Positions 9,946 through 21,072 of a stretch of DNA of 64,000 nt are shown piece after piece. The notes under the pieces are model-generated. The model saw only the letters and a list, made by a program, of their open reading frames with translations. It was not told the DNA's origin and did no database searches. This stretch comes from Mactra quadrangularis. Lineage: Eukaryota; Mollusca; Bivalvia; Venerida; Mactridae. Location: assembly GCA_025267735.1 (NCBI GenBank), contig CM046304.1, positions 868,001-932,000 on the forward strand, given 5' to 3'. Both the position numbers and the translations under genes were made by a program. The first letter of the stretch is position 1. Every line of letters begins with the position of its first letter.

Positions 9946-12260
9946 ATGACTTCACTCAGATACATGTACTAGAGTATTGCTATACCTCTGAATTCATTCA
10001 GATACGTGTACTTGAATACTTCTGTGTACTCACAGTTGATATACTTGAATATTGCAATGGTTCTGTCTTAACTGAGATTCATGAACTTGAATATTGCAAT
10101 ACCTCTGACTTCACTCAGATATGTGTACTCGTATATTTCAATACATCTGACTTTACTCAGATTCATGAACTTGTATATTGCAATGCCTCTGACTTCACTC
10201 AGATATGTGTACTCGTATATTTCATACCATCTGACTTTACTCAGATACATGTACTTGTATATTGCAATGCCTCTGACTTCACTCAGACAAATGTACTTGA
10301 GTATTGCAATACCTCTGCCTTTTTAAAGATATTTGACTTAATTTATACAATACCCCTGACTTCACTCAGATACATGTACTTGTATATTAAAATACCCCTG
10401 ACTTCACTCTGACACATGTACTTGCATATTACATTACCTCTGACTTCACTCAGACACATGTACTTGTATATTACATTACCTCTGACTCCACTCAGACACA
10501 TGTACTTCTATATTACATTACCTCTGACTTCACTCAGATACATGCACTTGTATATTACAATACCTCTGACTTCACTCAGATATGTGTACTCGTATATTTC
10601 ATACCATCTGACTATACTCAGATACATGTACTTGTATATTGCAATGCCTCTGACTTCACTCAGACAAATGTACTTGAGTATTGCAATACCTCTGCCTTTT
10701 TAAAGATATTTGACTTAATTTATACAATACCCTTGACTTCATACAGATACATGTACTTGTATATTATAATACCCCTGACTTCACTCAGATACATGTACTT
10801 GTATATTATAATACCTCTGACTTCACTCTGATACATGTACTTGTATATTATAATACCTCTGACTTCACTCAGATACATGTACTTGTATATTATAATACCT
10901 CTGACTTCACTCAGATACATGTACTTGTATATTATAATACCTCTGACTTCACTCAGATACATGTACTTGTATATTATAATACCTCTGACTTCACTCTGAT
11001 ACATGTACTTGTATATTATAATACCTCTGACTTCACTCTGATACATGTACTTGTATATTACATTACCTCTGACCTCACTCAGATACATGTACTTGTATAT
11101 TATAATACCTCTGACTTCACTCTGATACATGTACTTGTATATTACATTACCTCTGACTTCACTCAGATACATGTACCAGTATATTACATTACCTCTGACT
11201 TCACTCAGATACATGTACTTGTATATTACAATACCCCTGACTTCACTCAGATACATGTACCAGTATATTACATTACCTCTGACTTCACTCAGATACATGT
11301 ACTTGTATATTACATTACCTCTGACTTCACTCAGATACATGTACTTGTATATTATAATACCTCTGACTTCACTCAGATACATGTACTTGTATATTACAAT
11401 ACCTCTGACTTCACTCAGATACATGTACTTGTATATTATATTACCTTTGACTTCACTCAGATACATGTACTTGTATATTACATTACCTTTGACTTCACTC
11501 AGATACATATACTTGTATATTATAATACCTCTGACTTCAATCAGATACATATACTTGTATACTACAATACCTCTGATTTCACTCAGATACATATACTTGT
11601 ATACTGCAATACCTCTGACTTCAATCAGATACATATACTTGTATACTGCAATACCTCTGACTTCACTCAGACACATATACTTGTATACTGCAATACCTCT
11701 GACTTCAATCAGATTCATATACTTGTATATTACAATACCTCTGACCTCACTTAGATATGTGTACTTGTATATTGCATTACCTCTGACTTCACTCAGATAC
11801 ATGTACTTGTATATTACATTACCTCTGACTTCACTCAGATACATGTACTTGTATATACCTCTGACTTCACTCAGATACATATACTTGTATATTACATTAC
11901 CTCTGACTTCATTCATATACATGTACTTGTATATACCTCTGACTTCACTCAGATACATGTACTTGTATATACCTCTGATTTCACTCAGATACATATACTT
12001 GTATATTACATTACCTCTGACTTCATTCAGATACACGTACTTGAATATTGCAATACTTCTGGCTTCACTCAGATGCACGTACTTAAATATTGCAAAACCT
12101 CTGACCTCACTTAGATATGGGTACTTGAATATTGCAATAATTCTGTCTTTACTAAGAAAAATGTTCTTGAATATAGTTATACATTTGACTTCACTCAGAT
12201 ACATTGCGCAATACCTCTGGTGTTATTTAGATTCAAGTACTTGAATATTGCAATGCCCCT
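9946..12260 (+). repeat. 42-bp minisatellite, main array
   Basis: About 54 units of 42 bp containing CTGACTTCACTCAGATACAT and GTACTTGTATATT. Some units are 36 bp (near 11850-11990). Since 42 and 36 are multiples of three, long frames stay open on both strands (minus 10720-12204, plus 11129-12244). A block ending CTGCCTTTTTAAAGATATTT occurs at about 10314 and 10691, a higher-order step of 377 bp. Confidence 0.96.
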
Positions 12261-12284
12261 TATCTCACTCATATAACTGATTTT

Positions 12285-12400
12285 TACAATTTTCTTCCAT
12301 TAATAATGTATGGAGAAATTGTCAGACTTGAGAGAGGAATTTTTGTGTAGACCTGGGTCCAGGAAAGCTAGGTTAGGTGAACTGGTTGCTGTAAAATGAC
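12285..12400 (+). mobile_element. SINE-B fragment
   Basis: Retains TTTTCTTCCATTAATAA and GGTCCAGGAAAGCTAGGTTA of the SINE-B body. The tRNA head is lost. Confidence 0.6.
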
Positions 12401-12489
12401 CATGGTTGTCTGGCAACTCCCCTAAGGAGTAGAAACCTTGTTGTGTGGACACAGCTTTAAATAAATAAAGAGAAACACACTTCAAAGAA

Positions 12490-13464
12490 AGAAAACAAGT
12501 ACCATATATAAATAATCATATTTTATTTTTGTTTAGCATGCATATATTGGAAGTACAATTATATTCTTTAACAGAAAATATTTATGTACAATCATAAAAT
12601 AACGTGTCTACAATAAATTTAACATTAATATTTGTTCTAAAAATAGAAACTTTATGATTTCAGTATAAATAAAATCAATGTACTAGTGTCTATGTCTATT
12701 CAGAACATTATAGTAAAGTTCCACTATGATAATCATATATGTGGTCATTTTCTCAAAAAAATCTTACGATAAAAATCATCGTAAGTTATGGTATATCTTC
12801 GTCCAATCAATTTATGATATTCAATAATTATATAGCGTAATGAATACTTTCTGAAATTTATACCATTATATGATATCATACCTTTTAGGCTTTGATCTTT
12901 ATGAAATTGACTTACGATAATTTTTTGCGTATATATGACAACTGTCCAACAACCTTTAAAATCAGTAGTCTGATAAGCAGAATTTCCTTAATTTACAGAC
13001 CTTTTCCTACTCAAACTTAAAGTTTGGGACTTAAAATTCATCAAAAATGTTAAAAAAAAATTTTTTCATTGGTCACGACCGTTCATCATATTTTTTTCCA
13101 GTAGTTTCTTTATGCTAATAATTCTGCTTTAGGTTCCATGTGTAAATCATTGAAAAAATATTTTATTTTTTTTACCTACCGACCTTATCCAAAAATTTAG
13201 GGTCGGTAAAGGGCAAAGTATTTTATAATTTAGGCAAACCTTCTAAAAAAACAGTAAAAACATGATATTTGCAATAACCAAGGTGGCTTTTATAACAAAA
13301 CTTATAGCAAAAATACTGTATACAGTAACAAATAATAGAAGATTAATTTACTTGCAGTGTGGATTAAAATCAATCATTTGTTTACATATGTTTCCATAGA
13401 TATATAATAATTCAAACAAAACAATGACAATACAACACAAAATAACAAGCTTGTCAAAAATAAT
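12490..13464. other. Intergenic, no gene seen
   Basis: AT-rich. TTTATT around 12531 gives an AATAAA on the minus strand that could end the SNX transcript, but no terminal exon was found to support it. Confidence 0.4.
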
Positions 13465-13740
13465 TGTAGCCGTAGTATATGGCACTTGTACTCCCCTTGC
13501 CTTCAAGCTAGCTTTTTACGGCAACATGGTAGAGTGTCCCCTTATGACTCAGAAGGTTGAATTGCGGTATAGATTCCAGCTCAAACCATGAATATTTAGC
13601 CTTAATATGGGCAAAATGTATCACAATTAAAATCCATGGTTCCAAGACCTTCAGAGTTGTTAGCGGACACTCAACTACTTTGCCATTAAAGCTAGCTTAA
13701 AGGCAAGGGGGTGCAAGTGTCATATTATACCTCTACTACA
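13465..13740. mobile_element. TIR element, 276 bp
   Basis: Left end TGTAGCCGTAGTATATGGCA and right end ending CTCTACTACA pair as long imperfect inverted repeats, with inner arms around CCTTGCCTT(C/T)AAGCTAGCTTT. Confidence 0.75.
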
Positions 13741-13824
13741 CAATTGATCAATGATTACGTTGACATTATAAAGTCATGATAAAAATTATTGTAGAAACAG
13801 TCTGATTACACATTGTGAATAAAA

Positions 13825-14222
13825 AGATGTAACCTGGAATTCAAAATATTGAGTTTTCCCTCCCATTGCGATGAGTAACAAAACGTTTTACACATTTTGC
13901 TGAAAATCTTTGTATGTAGTAAATCCTGTGCGCGATATAACCTTTCAGTGTTGATGCGCCATAAAACCCAATCAAACATACGTAAATCCTGATGAAGGCA
14001 ACAACCAAAATGTCTAACCTAATATACTTTAATATAAAACGTATGTGCTGTTGATAATCATTCAATTCAACTTTTGCTACAAATTCCTAAAAAACAATAA
14101 TAATCCTATTGCTCATGATTGATTAATAGTTAAATTCATTGATTCATAGGAATGGTACTTGCCAATGTTTTTAGTACCTCCAAGAAAACCCATAAATTTG
14201 AATTCCAGATGAAGTCTATTGT
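13825..14222. mobile_element. Long member of MITE-D family with SINE-D tail inside
   Basis: Outer arms CTGGAATTCAAAATATTGAG and AAATTTGAATTCCAGATGAA match MITE-D termini. The interior contains GCGCGATATAACCTTTCAGT (a SINE-D tail) near 13930. Confidence 0.5.
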
Positions 14223-14711
14223 TTCTAATACTAGTTTATATCTATAAGTGAACAGTAACAGTCTAAGGGAGACAACTCACTATGGAATATTGTAATATAT
14301 ACCATATTCAAACATTGGGTTATCTCCCTTTAGTTACAAATTTAATGGAATCAATCAATGTTTATAGCCAGTGTATTCATGAGGCCAGGTTCATAAAACC
14401 TGGCTTTGTATATAAACAGCTTTACAATTACAATTTATACAATAATGATTAAATGGTGGGATAGTAGATAAAATCTGGCCAGCAGATTCTTATAATAAAA
14501 CATTGATCATCGTTAAAACATGGTATGTACAGTTATACAAATGTTAGGCTTAATATTTAGAGAAATCAAATTATTAGCATAAACCAGCTGCCAGGCTAGC
14601 TTAGTTAGAAGTCATGTTAGCTTGTTAGGCGAATTGGCATCCTATATTTTCTAATAAAATTAGTACAGAAATGGTGTGGCTTATGACATAATAAAGCAAG
14701 ACTCGACATTA

Positions 14712-14985
14712 ATGGTGCCACCCGGCTAGCTCAGTTAGTAGCACAAGTCTACTGATTGTGTGGTCATTGGTCTGATCAAGGCATACTTTCTTGGAGCTTG
14801 GTCATGAAATAATTTATTCATATGGCCATTCTCCTTCCTACCACTGATTCAAAATCATTTACAAGCGTTGACAGTCACTGACTAAAGTATACATCTAATA
14901 ATTAGTTAACAGCTAGAGTGAGTAGGTAGACTGACAGCCCTAATATGACCTATATAATGTGCTGCTACAGCGTTAAGCCAGAAAA
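14712..14985 (+). mobile_element. SINE-A copy
   Basis: GGCTAGCTCAGTTAGTAGCA head, then the family body and GTGCTGCTACAGCGTTAA at the 3' end. It is diverged with a decayed B box. Confidence 0.8.
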
Positions 14986-15177
14986 ATAGCATAAGCTGAG
15001 GTTGTGGTTCCATGATAAAATACTTTACTTTGGATACTAACCGTACTCAAAAACGTTTCCAGAAAAACTGGTTAGGTGAGTCGACAATGTACATAACCCA
15101 ATAAGATGAGTACTGAATCCAGTAATATCCAAATACATAAATAACTAGCATGGAAAATCATTATTCCAAATCAATTA

Positions 15178-15275
15178 ACCCAGAGATTTAGCCTTTCCAG
15201 GAGGAGTGAGTAGGTTGACTGACCACTGTTATATGACCAATACAATGTGTTGCTATGGCATTAAATCCAACAAAA
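15178..15275 (+). mobile_element. SINE-A 3' fragment
   Basis: Starts at CCCAGAGATTTAGCCTTTCC and ends GGCATTAAATCCAACAAAA. It has the 3' third of SINE-A only. Confidence 0.8.
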
Positions 15276-15445
15276 CCAAAAATCAAAAGTTAGTGTTGGC
15301 AAAGAATAATTCTGTAAGCTATTAGTAACAAGCAATATAATATAATGCTTGACAACAGTACACAAACTCATATAGCTTACATATACAACATTTAGTATCA
15401 CAGAATGAATACTGGCTTACCTTGAAACTTAACATATATATCCAT

Positions 15446-15541
15446 CGCGAGCTTAGCGCAAAACAATCATAACTCAATTAAAAAAAAGAGTCATAACTCA
15501 ATTTAAAAGAGTGAGTTACGACCATTTTGCGCTATGCCTCT
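15446..15541. repeat. Foldback F1 copy 1
   Basis: Near-palindrome: GAGCTTAGCGCAAAACA pairs with ACCATTTTGCGCTATGCCTC, with an internal duplication of CATAACTCAATT. One of seven F1 copies. Confidence 0.85.
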
Positions 15542-15939
15542 GATATATAGAAATATTTTAATAGATAATTCTAGTCAAGATTCAACAAAATATAGTTTAA
15601 TTGTTATTGGAGCCAAAAAATAACTACCGGTATAAACGCATGTTTGCCACCTGGGACTCTGAGTTTTAATATTTTGTTGCCCAGCGAAAACACAAAGGAC
15701 ACAAGACTAAAAAAAGAAGCTATATGCTCATATCTGTGAAATTACAAATACAATATTTAACAATTATATAGATATAGAAAATTTTAAGCTCTTTAACAAC
15801 AATTAGTTAAACAACAATCATATACCGTACATTCTCCATTAAACGCCCTTGCCCTGAAAAGCCCCCCCCACCCCATTCATACAAATACAAATGATATATT
15901 TCATGGCCTGAAACTCTTAATAACATCCCTTTAAGCTGC

Positions 15940-16030
15940 ATGACTAGCTCAGTTGGTAGCACCCAAATCTACTGATCGATTGGTCATGGGTTCGAATTCA
16001 GGGTAGGGTATACTTTCCTGGAGCTTGCTA
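15940..16030 (+). mobile_element. SINE-A 5' fragment
   Basis: ACTAGCTCAGTTGGTAGCAC and a GGGTTCGAATTC B box, truncated soon after CTGGAGCTTG. Confidence 0.75.
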
Positions 16031-16405
16031 CAGGGGTGTTTAGTAGAGACTATACGGTATAAAGTGTATACCTGAAGAACAAGCACCAAAACGTGATCAC
16101 AGAAACAATTCTACAAGGTTCATACAAACTCATGGAACCTAACTCCAAGATTTTTCAATGATTTTTCTATGATATTTCTTACTTGTCCATTACATTGCAA
16201 GAATATTATTTTCCATGATTTTTTGTCACATTTGCATGAACCCTGTAACATACATGATATACAGGTACAGTGAGGCCTTTGAGACATTTGGTGATAATTT
16301 AACACATGATAAAAAAAAATTCAGTATTGCAGTAGTTTCACATAGAAACACAAGAACATTTCAAAGTGTCCTTTATATCTGTCATATTTAGAATGTTTAT
16401 TATAA

Positions 16406-16799
16406 TTGGCGTGCTCGATTGGAAATTCCACTGTTGGAACTGGGAGAACTTCAATCGAGAGCGTCCAAACTGTGTTGGCAGCTTTCTACCCATTCAATCG
16501 AAATAGGTGGTGTGAAGGGAATGGGTAACGCTTTATTAATACCCAAGATGGCGGCGGCATCTCTGCAAACATGTGAGTTTGGTGTTGTGAAAGCTAATGA
16601 TGTTGAAATTATACTTTTGCCCGATTGTTTACGATAACAATTTAACTATTTGCAATAAATAAAGTAAGAAGCGAGTATATTTGCTACAAATATTGCCTTT
16701 TGATTGAGTTCCGACATCCAATTTCACTCCTTTGGCAGATTCTGTGGAAGAGTCGGAATTTGATTCTGGCACAGTTCCGACAGCCCAATCGAGCACGCC
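16406..16799. mobile_element. TIR element with GGCGTGCTCGATTGG termini
   Basis: Left GGCGTGCTCGATTGG and right CCAATCGAGCACGCC are perfect 15-bp inverted ends. The interior is less AT-rich than its surroundings and contains CAAGATGGCGGC at 16544-16555. The open frames at 16419-16637 and 16629-16817 lie inside the element and show no known domain. Confidence 0.8.
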
Positions 16800-17011
16800 C
16801 AAAATGTTATGAAACAAAGAACTTCATAATTTAGTAACACAATGGAAACATATCAATTATTTCAATTCTGAACTTTAGATTTCCAAACTTGTCATTAAAA
16901 ATCTGTATTACTGTGTGTCATATATTTTTAATACCGTAGGTAAATAAACATTATTCATAGCACTTTAAAATCTGATTGAGCAAGACAGTAGAATACTAGA
17001 TGCTAAATATA

Positions 17012-17448
17012 GGGCACGTTCCGCAAGGTGAATGCTTTGTATCGCTAGCTAGGGATTTCCTATGGAAAGGTCTGCTATGATCAAGAAAGTTGAATCTCAA
17101 GCTAGCGATATGTAGCAAGTTTTTTTTCTTGCTAGTCGTATCATTTGGAACACTTCTGCTTATTTCAAAATGACTGCCGTCTTTGAGAACATGTTTCTTT
17201 TTCAAGAATACAATTGTACTGATATATATTTTATTTAATGCATGAATTTCTTCAAAGTGGTAACATAGAATAATTATGGTGACAATCGATTTAAATATTT
17301 TTCATTTGTTACAATTCTGAACTTTTTGTTTGAGGAAGTCGCCATCTTTGATTTGTTAGCGTAAAGCAAACCGTTCAATAGACCTCTTACGTTAAAAAAA
17401 ATCGCTTTCAAAAAGCCCTAGCTAGCAATTATCTTGTAGAACGTGCCC
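17012..17448. mobile_element. TIR element with GGGCACGTTC termini
   Basis: GGGCACGTTCCGCAAG at the left pairs with CTTGTAGAACGTGCCC at the right. ATA flanks both ends (17009-17011, 17449-17451) as a likely 3-bp duplication. Inner CGCTAGCTAGGG arms also pair. Confidence 0.78.
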
Positions 17449-17720
17449 ATAGTGATTGTGCATTCAAAGACATAACAACACACAATTTGTATTTAGTGAA
17501 ACCATTATGCATTTCTTTCAAAATATGAAAAATCCACACAAAAGAAAAAAAAAAAAAGAAAATATTTCAAAACTTACAATCAGTGATAAATAACACAATA
17601 CCTTAGAATCCATAAACAATTTAATCGACCGACAACAAAGAAAACAACAGTCAAAAAGAGTAAAACACAAAAAAAGAAACATTCATTTTAAGAACCAATG
17701 TTTATCAGTTTGGCAACTAT

Positions 17721-17912
17721 ATTGTTAAATTTCATTTAACTGACAGTGGCACATACATTAACCCCACTGATTTAAATACTCAATAATGTTTGATAATCCA
17801 TGTACATAGATACAAATAGCTATTTTATGGATCGAGAATACACAAGTACTGCAGTAAGTATTTAAATTGGCGGGGTTTATACGCCACTGACAGTAGAGTA
17901 AAATTTAACAAT
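17721..17912. mobile_element. MITE-C copy, 192 bp
   Basis: Long TIRs begin ATTGTTAAATTT and contain CTGACAGTGGCACATACATT and CCACTGATTTAAATACT. The right arm is their complement. Reference copy of this family. Confidence 0.85.
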
Positions 17913-18416
17913 ATCAAAGAAATGTATCTTCAGTAATAACGTAAAATCTGAATTCAAAATCAATCAATGTGTAACATGAATATTCAGTTATGTTAATAAT
18001 GTAAATCACATATTGGTGAAACATTTTTATCCAGAAAAAAATAATACAACTAAATGATCACTTTGTTATGAATAATTTACAACTAATGAATAATTCATGA
18101 ATGTAACACATAAATTTTTAATGAATATTCAAATATGTCTGATGAATATGTAAATACATCTTATGAATATTTAATTATGGTTCAGTCTATTCTAATAATC
18201 ACATTAATATTCATACATATTGCTAAATTATGCACTAAATTTATTACAATTTATTCAAAAACTAATACCAGTAAGATAAATTTCAAAATTTAATAAAAAT
18301 ATTCTATAGAGTATAATGATTTTAAACAAAAAAATATAATTATTCATAACTATGAGTAACCAAATCAAATAAACAGGAAACAAAGAAAACCGTGGTAGTG
18401 AACAAGCGATAAAAAT

Positions 18417-18499
18417 TGCGGGCTTAGCGCTTAACAGTCGTAACTTAAGTTAATTTAAAAAAAAGATTGAGTTATGACCGTTTTGCCCTAAGCCTGCGA
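18417..18499. repeat. Foldback F1 copy 2
   Basis: GCGGGCTTAGCGCTTAACAG opposite ATGACCGTTTTGCCCTAAGC, the same fold as the other F1 copies. Confidence 0.8.
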
Positions 18500-19635
18500 A
18501 ATCTGATATTTTTTCAAATGAAAATGATTGAAACTGATAAAATGTAGCAAAAATACTTTCCATATACGCAATATAAATTTATGACAGTTTACATGTAATA
18601 AGGGACCTAAGTCAGTTATTTCCCCTTGTATACTCTTCAAATAGGTAGGTCCAATTAATGATTACTCAGATTTTACCCTTACTTTTCAATGTCAATTTGC
18701 CAAAATTAATCTTAAATAACTTTTTTTGTAAATCATTTAATTTGTTTGAAATTCAAACTAAGTATTTTTTGGGTAAAGAACTTTCAAAATTTCATCACTT
18801 CTGTTAATATCTAAATTGACAAGAAAGATATTAGATGAAATATTTTGTTATCCTCACATAGGAATTCAATGATAAAATCCAAGGATTCCAACTGTAAGGA
18901 CCTACTTACTAATTGGATTGCTTCAGATTTTATCAAGGAAAGATAACTGACTAAAGTCCCTAATTCATCCCAGGGATTTCAAGGATGATAATAATAATGG
19001 ATATCACATTCACAGCAATTGTCTTCTGAACAATCCTATACCACAAATGTAACAATGCTTCTCATTGGACAGGTCAAATTTATTCTTCAATCCCATTGGT
19101 TAAGCAATTATGTAACATTGCTTTTCATTGGATGATTTCAAACTGACTTCAGTTCTTCAATATGGTGGTAAATTAAGTAATGCACAGTCTCACTGAATGC
19201 ACATTTATGCATTTGAAGTTCAAGAAAGTTTTTGTCTAAAATGTCAGAATGGTTTATGATGATAGAAAGGCGGACATGATGAACTATCAAGTCTTTCATG
19301 AATTTTCTACTTGTTGCAATGCATGCTCTAATTTTCCAGTTATCTGAAAGATAGTAAAAAATTTGTATGAAGACATGAAGAAAATCTGCTACAATGTACA
19401 TTTATAGCAGACTTCATAATCTTAGACCATTACTGGTGAATGGTGATTAAAGAAATCGCCTACAAACACTTTAAAGTAAACAAGAGTTGTCCATTGACAG
19501 TGCGCTCAGGCTCAGCTTTTTAAGTGTTATGTTTAAGGCAAGGAAAATCTTTACGCATGACAGTTTTCAAGCAATGACCTAGTTTTTCAAGGGAAGTAAA
19601 TCAGTTAAACATCGATTACACAAGTCCATTATACC
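18500..19635. other. Intergenic, no gene seen
   Basis: AT-rich. A minus open frame at 19138-19401 has no recognisable domain or splice context. No match was found for the missing C-terminal SNX codons. Confidence 0.5.
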
Positions 19636-19826
19636 TAATCCAGAATTCAAATTTATGTTTTTTCCCATATGTGCACAGCCGGTACAAACAAAGTTTGTTA
19701 CACATTATAGCAAAATAGCACAAGCTATGGATTAAATCCTATTGTTCTTTGTACTCATGTTTTCATTGTAACGGTGAAAGTTTTTTTGTACCGGAGGGAA
19801 AACCCAAGTATTTGAATTCCAGATAA
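19636..19826. mobile_element. MITE-D copy
   Basis: Left arm CCTAATCCAGAATTCAAATT and right arm TTTGAATTCCAGATAAAGTC are inverted. The shared interior has GTACAAACAAAGTTTGTTA and TGGATTAAATCCTATTGTTC. Confidence 0.82.
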
Positions 19827-19916
19827 AGTCTATTTGTAAAGAATAAAAGGGGCATAACTCCAAGTATAATAAAGTCGTGCTCAAAAAAATAAATCATAAT
19901 CATAGATGTATACAAG

Positions 19917-20615
19917 AAATGTAATGTGGAAACCACATTAAAGCCGGATTTAAAAACTTCAACTTAAAAATTTACAAAGGGAAATAATCCATGATAAAGC
20001 CAGAGGTGCGTTCAACAATGCGAGCGCTCGGGGCGACATCGAGCGCCAGCGTTCTGAACGCGGGCGCTCGCGCGTGCGCTCGCGATACAGCTCGAGAGGT
20101 GTTTCGCTTATAAATTGTTATATAAATTCCGGTAAATACCGTTTCATTTTGGTACCGGTACTCAAATCGGTACATTGAAAAAATATAGCAGATTTAAAAT
20201 AACCAAATACGAAATATCCAATGCTTTAATCTCAAGCCTTCTGTGTATTTATTGTATTTCAAAGTGATTTACATCGATCGAAACTTCGGTCTTGGATTTT
20301 TATTGCGAGCGCTCACCATTCTGTACACAAACGATCTGACTGACCGATATCTTCACCTTCTTCTATTTATAGAATGAGCGCTCGCAGTCGTTCAATAACA
20401 TAGCAATTCGCGAGGCGAGCGCTCGAGCGAGCGCCCGCATTGTTGAACACACCTCAGGTAGAGTTGTGGTTACTTTCTAATTCTGTTTCATCACATGGTA
20501 TGTTATCATTGTATGAAGTTTCATAAAGATCTGACAATAAATGGCAGAAATATATGGTAAAACTTTAACGCATTTGTTAACGACACAGGACGCCCTTTGA
20601 AAAATCCGGCTAAAA
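19917..20615 (-). repeat. R1 repeat copy interrupted by a nested element
   Basis: Minus-strand R1 in two parts, 19917-20003 and 20455-20615, contiguous once the nested 451-bp element and its duplicated CAG are removed. Confidence 0.9.
20004..20454. mobile_element. GC-rich TIR element nested in R1, CAG target duplication
   Basis: Ends AGGTGCGTTCAACAATGCG and CGCATTGTTGAACACACCT are inverted repeats. CAG flanks both sides (20001-20003, 20455-20457) where intact R1 copies have one. The interior is rich in GAGCGCTCG. A 3-bp duplication suggests PIF/Harbinger-like insertion, but no transposase is present. Confidence 0.88.
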
Positions 20616-20627
20616 ATACAAGACATA

Positions 20628-20862
20628 TAGTTCTATTACATTAACCTGTCACAACTTAAATAATTACACGGTCACTGAATCTGTTATTTTTAACCCTTTT
20701 CGAACTTGTTATTTCCCCGATATTCAAAATCGTCGCATATATAGTTAGATTATCAATAATTAATATGAATTGGTGGCTCAATGGTTAAAAAGAGATTAAA
20801 TAATAACACATTCAGTGACCGTGTAATTATTCAAGTTGTGACAGATTAATGTAACAGAACTA
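20628..20862. mobile_element. MITE-T copy 1, 235 bp, in a splice donor
   Basis: TIRs of about 60 bp start TAGTTCT(A/G)TTACATTAA and contain GTCACAACTT and ACGGTCACTGAAT. TA flanks both ends (20626-20627, 20863-20864). The second copy at 61400-61634 has exactly the same length. The right end reaches three bases from an SNX exon. Confidence 0.92.
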
Positions 20863-20865
20863 TAC

Positions 20866-21072
20866 CTGACGATAAAATTCAATCTGTCCCTTGAGAAATG
20901 TGGTCATAGTAGCTTTATAATCAGTACATCGACATTTCTGAAAATGATTGATTTCTGCGAGTGTACCAAAACTGATCGTATCTGCTCTCTCTGTGACACC
21001 TTGTACGAATGATTCCTGCATCTTTCCTTCTGCTTGCTGTTTTACACATTCTCTCGCTTTACCAATGGCACC
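20866..21072 (-). CDS. SNX9/18/33: SNX exon m: end of BAR domain
   Basis: Sixty-nine codons, phase 0 in. It contains [17 protein letters not shown] and [13 protein letters not shown], matching the last BAR helix of SNX18. The donor is GTATAG, the weakest in the gene, because a MITE lies from the donor outward. If unspliced, the frame adds one Val and stops at TAG (20860-20862), inside the MITE. Confidence 0.95.

Noticed and set aside
10720..12204. 494-residue minus-strand open frame of 14-residue repeats, and a 371-residue plus-strand frame opposite
   Set aside because: Both come from a 42-bp tandem repeat whose units are multiples of three and lack stops. Frames are open on both strands and there is no other coding evidence.
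19138..19401. 87-residue minus frame as the missing last SNX exon
   Set aside because: No resemblance to the expected C terminus and no acceptor in the right phase.
20628..20862. MITE-T as an introner that created the intron
   Set aside because: Removal of the element leaves a good donor (GTATGT) in host sequence, and coding does not resume on its far side, so the intron predates it.
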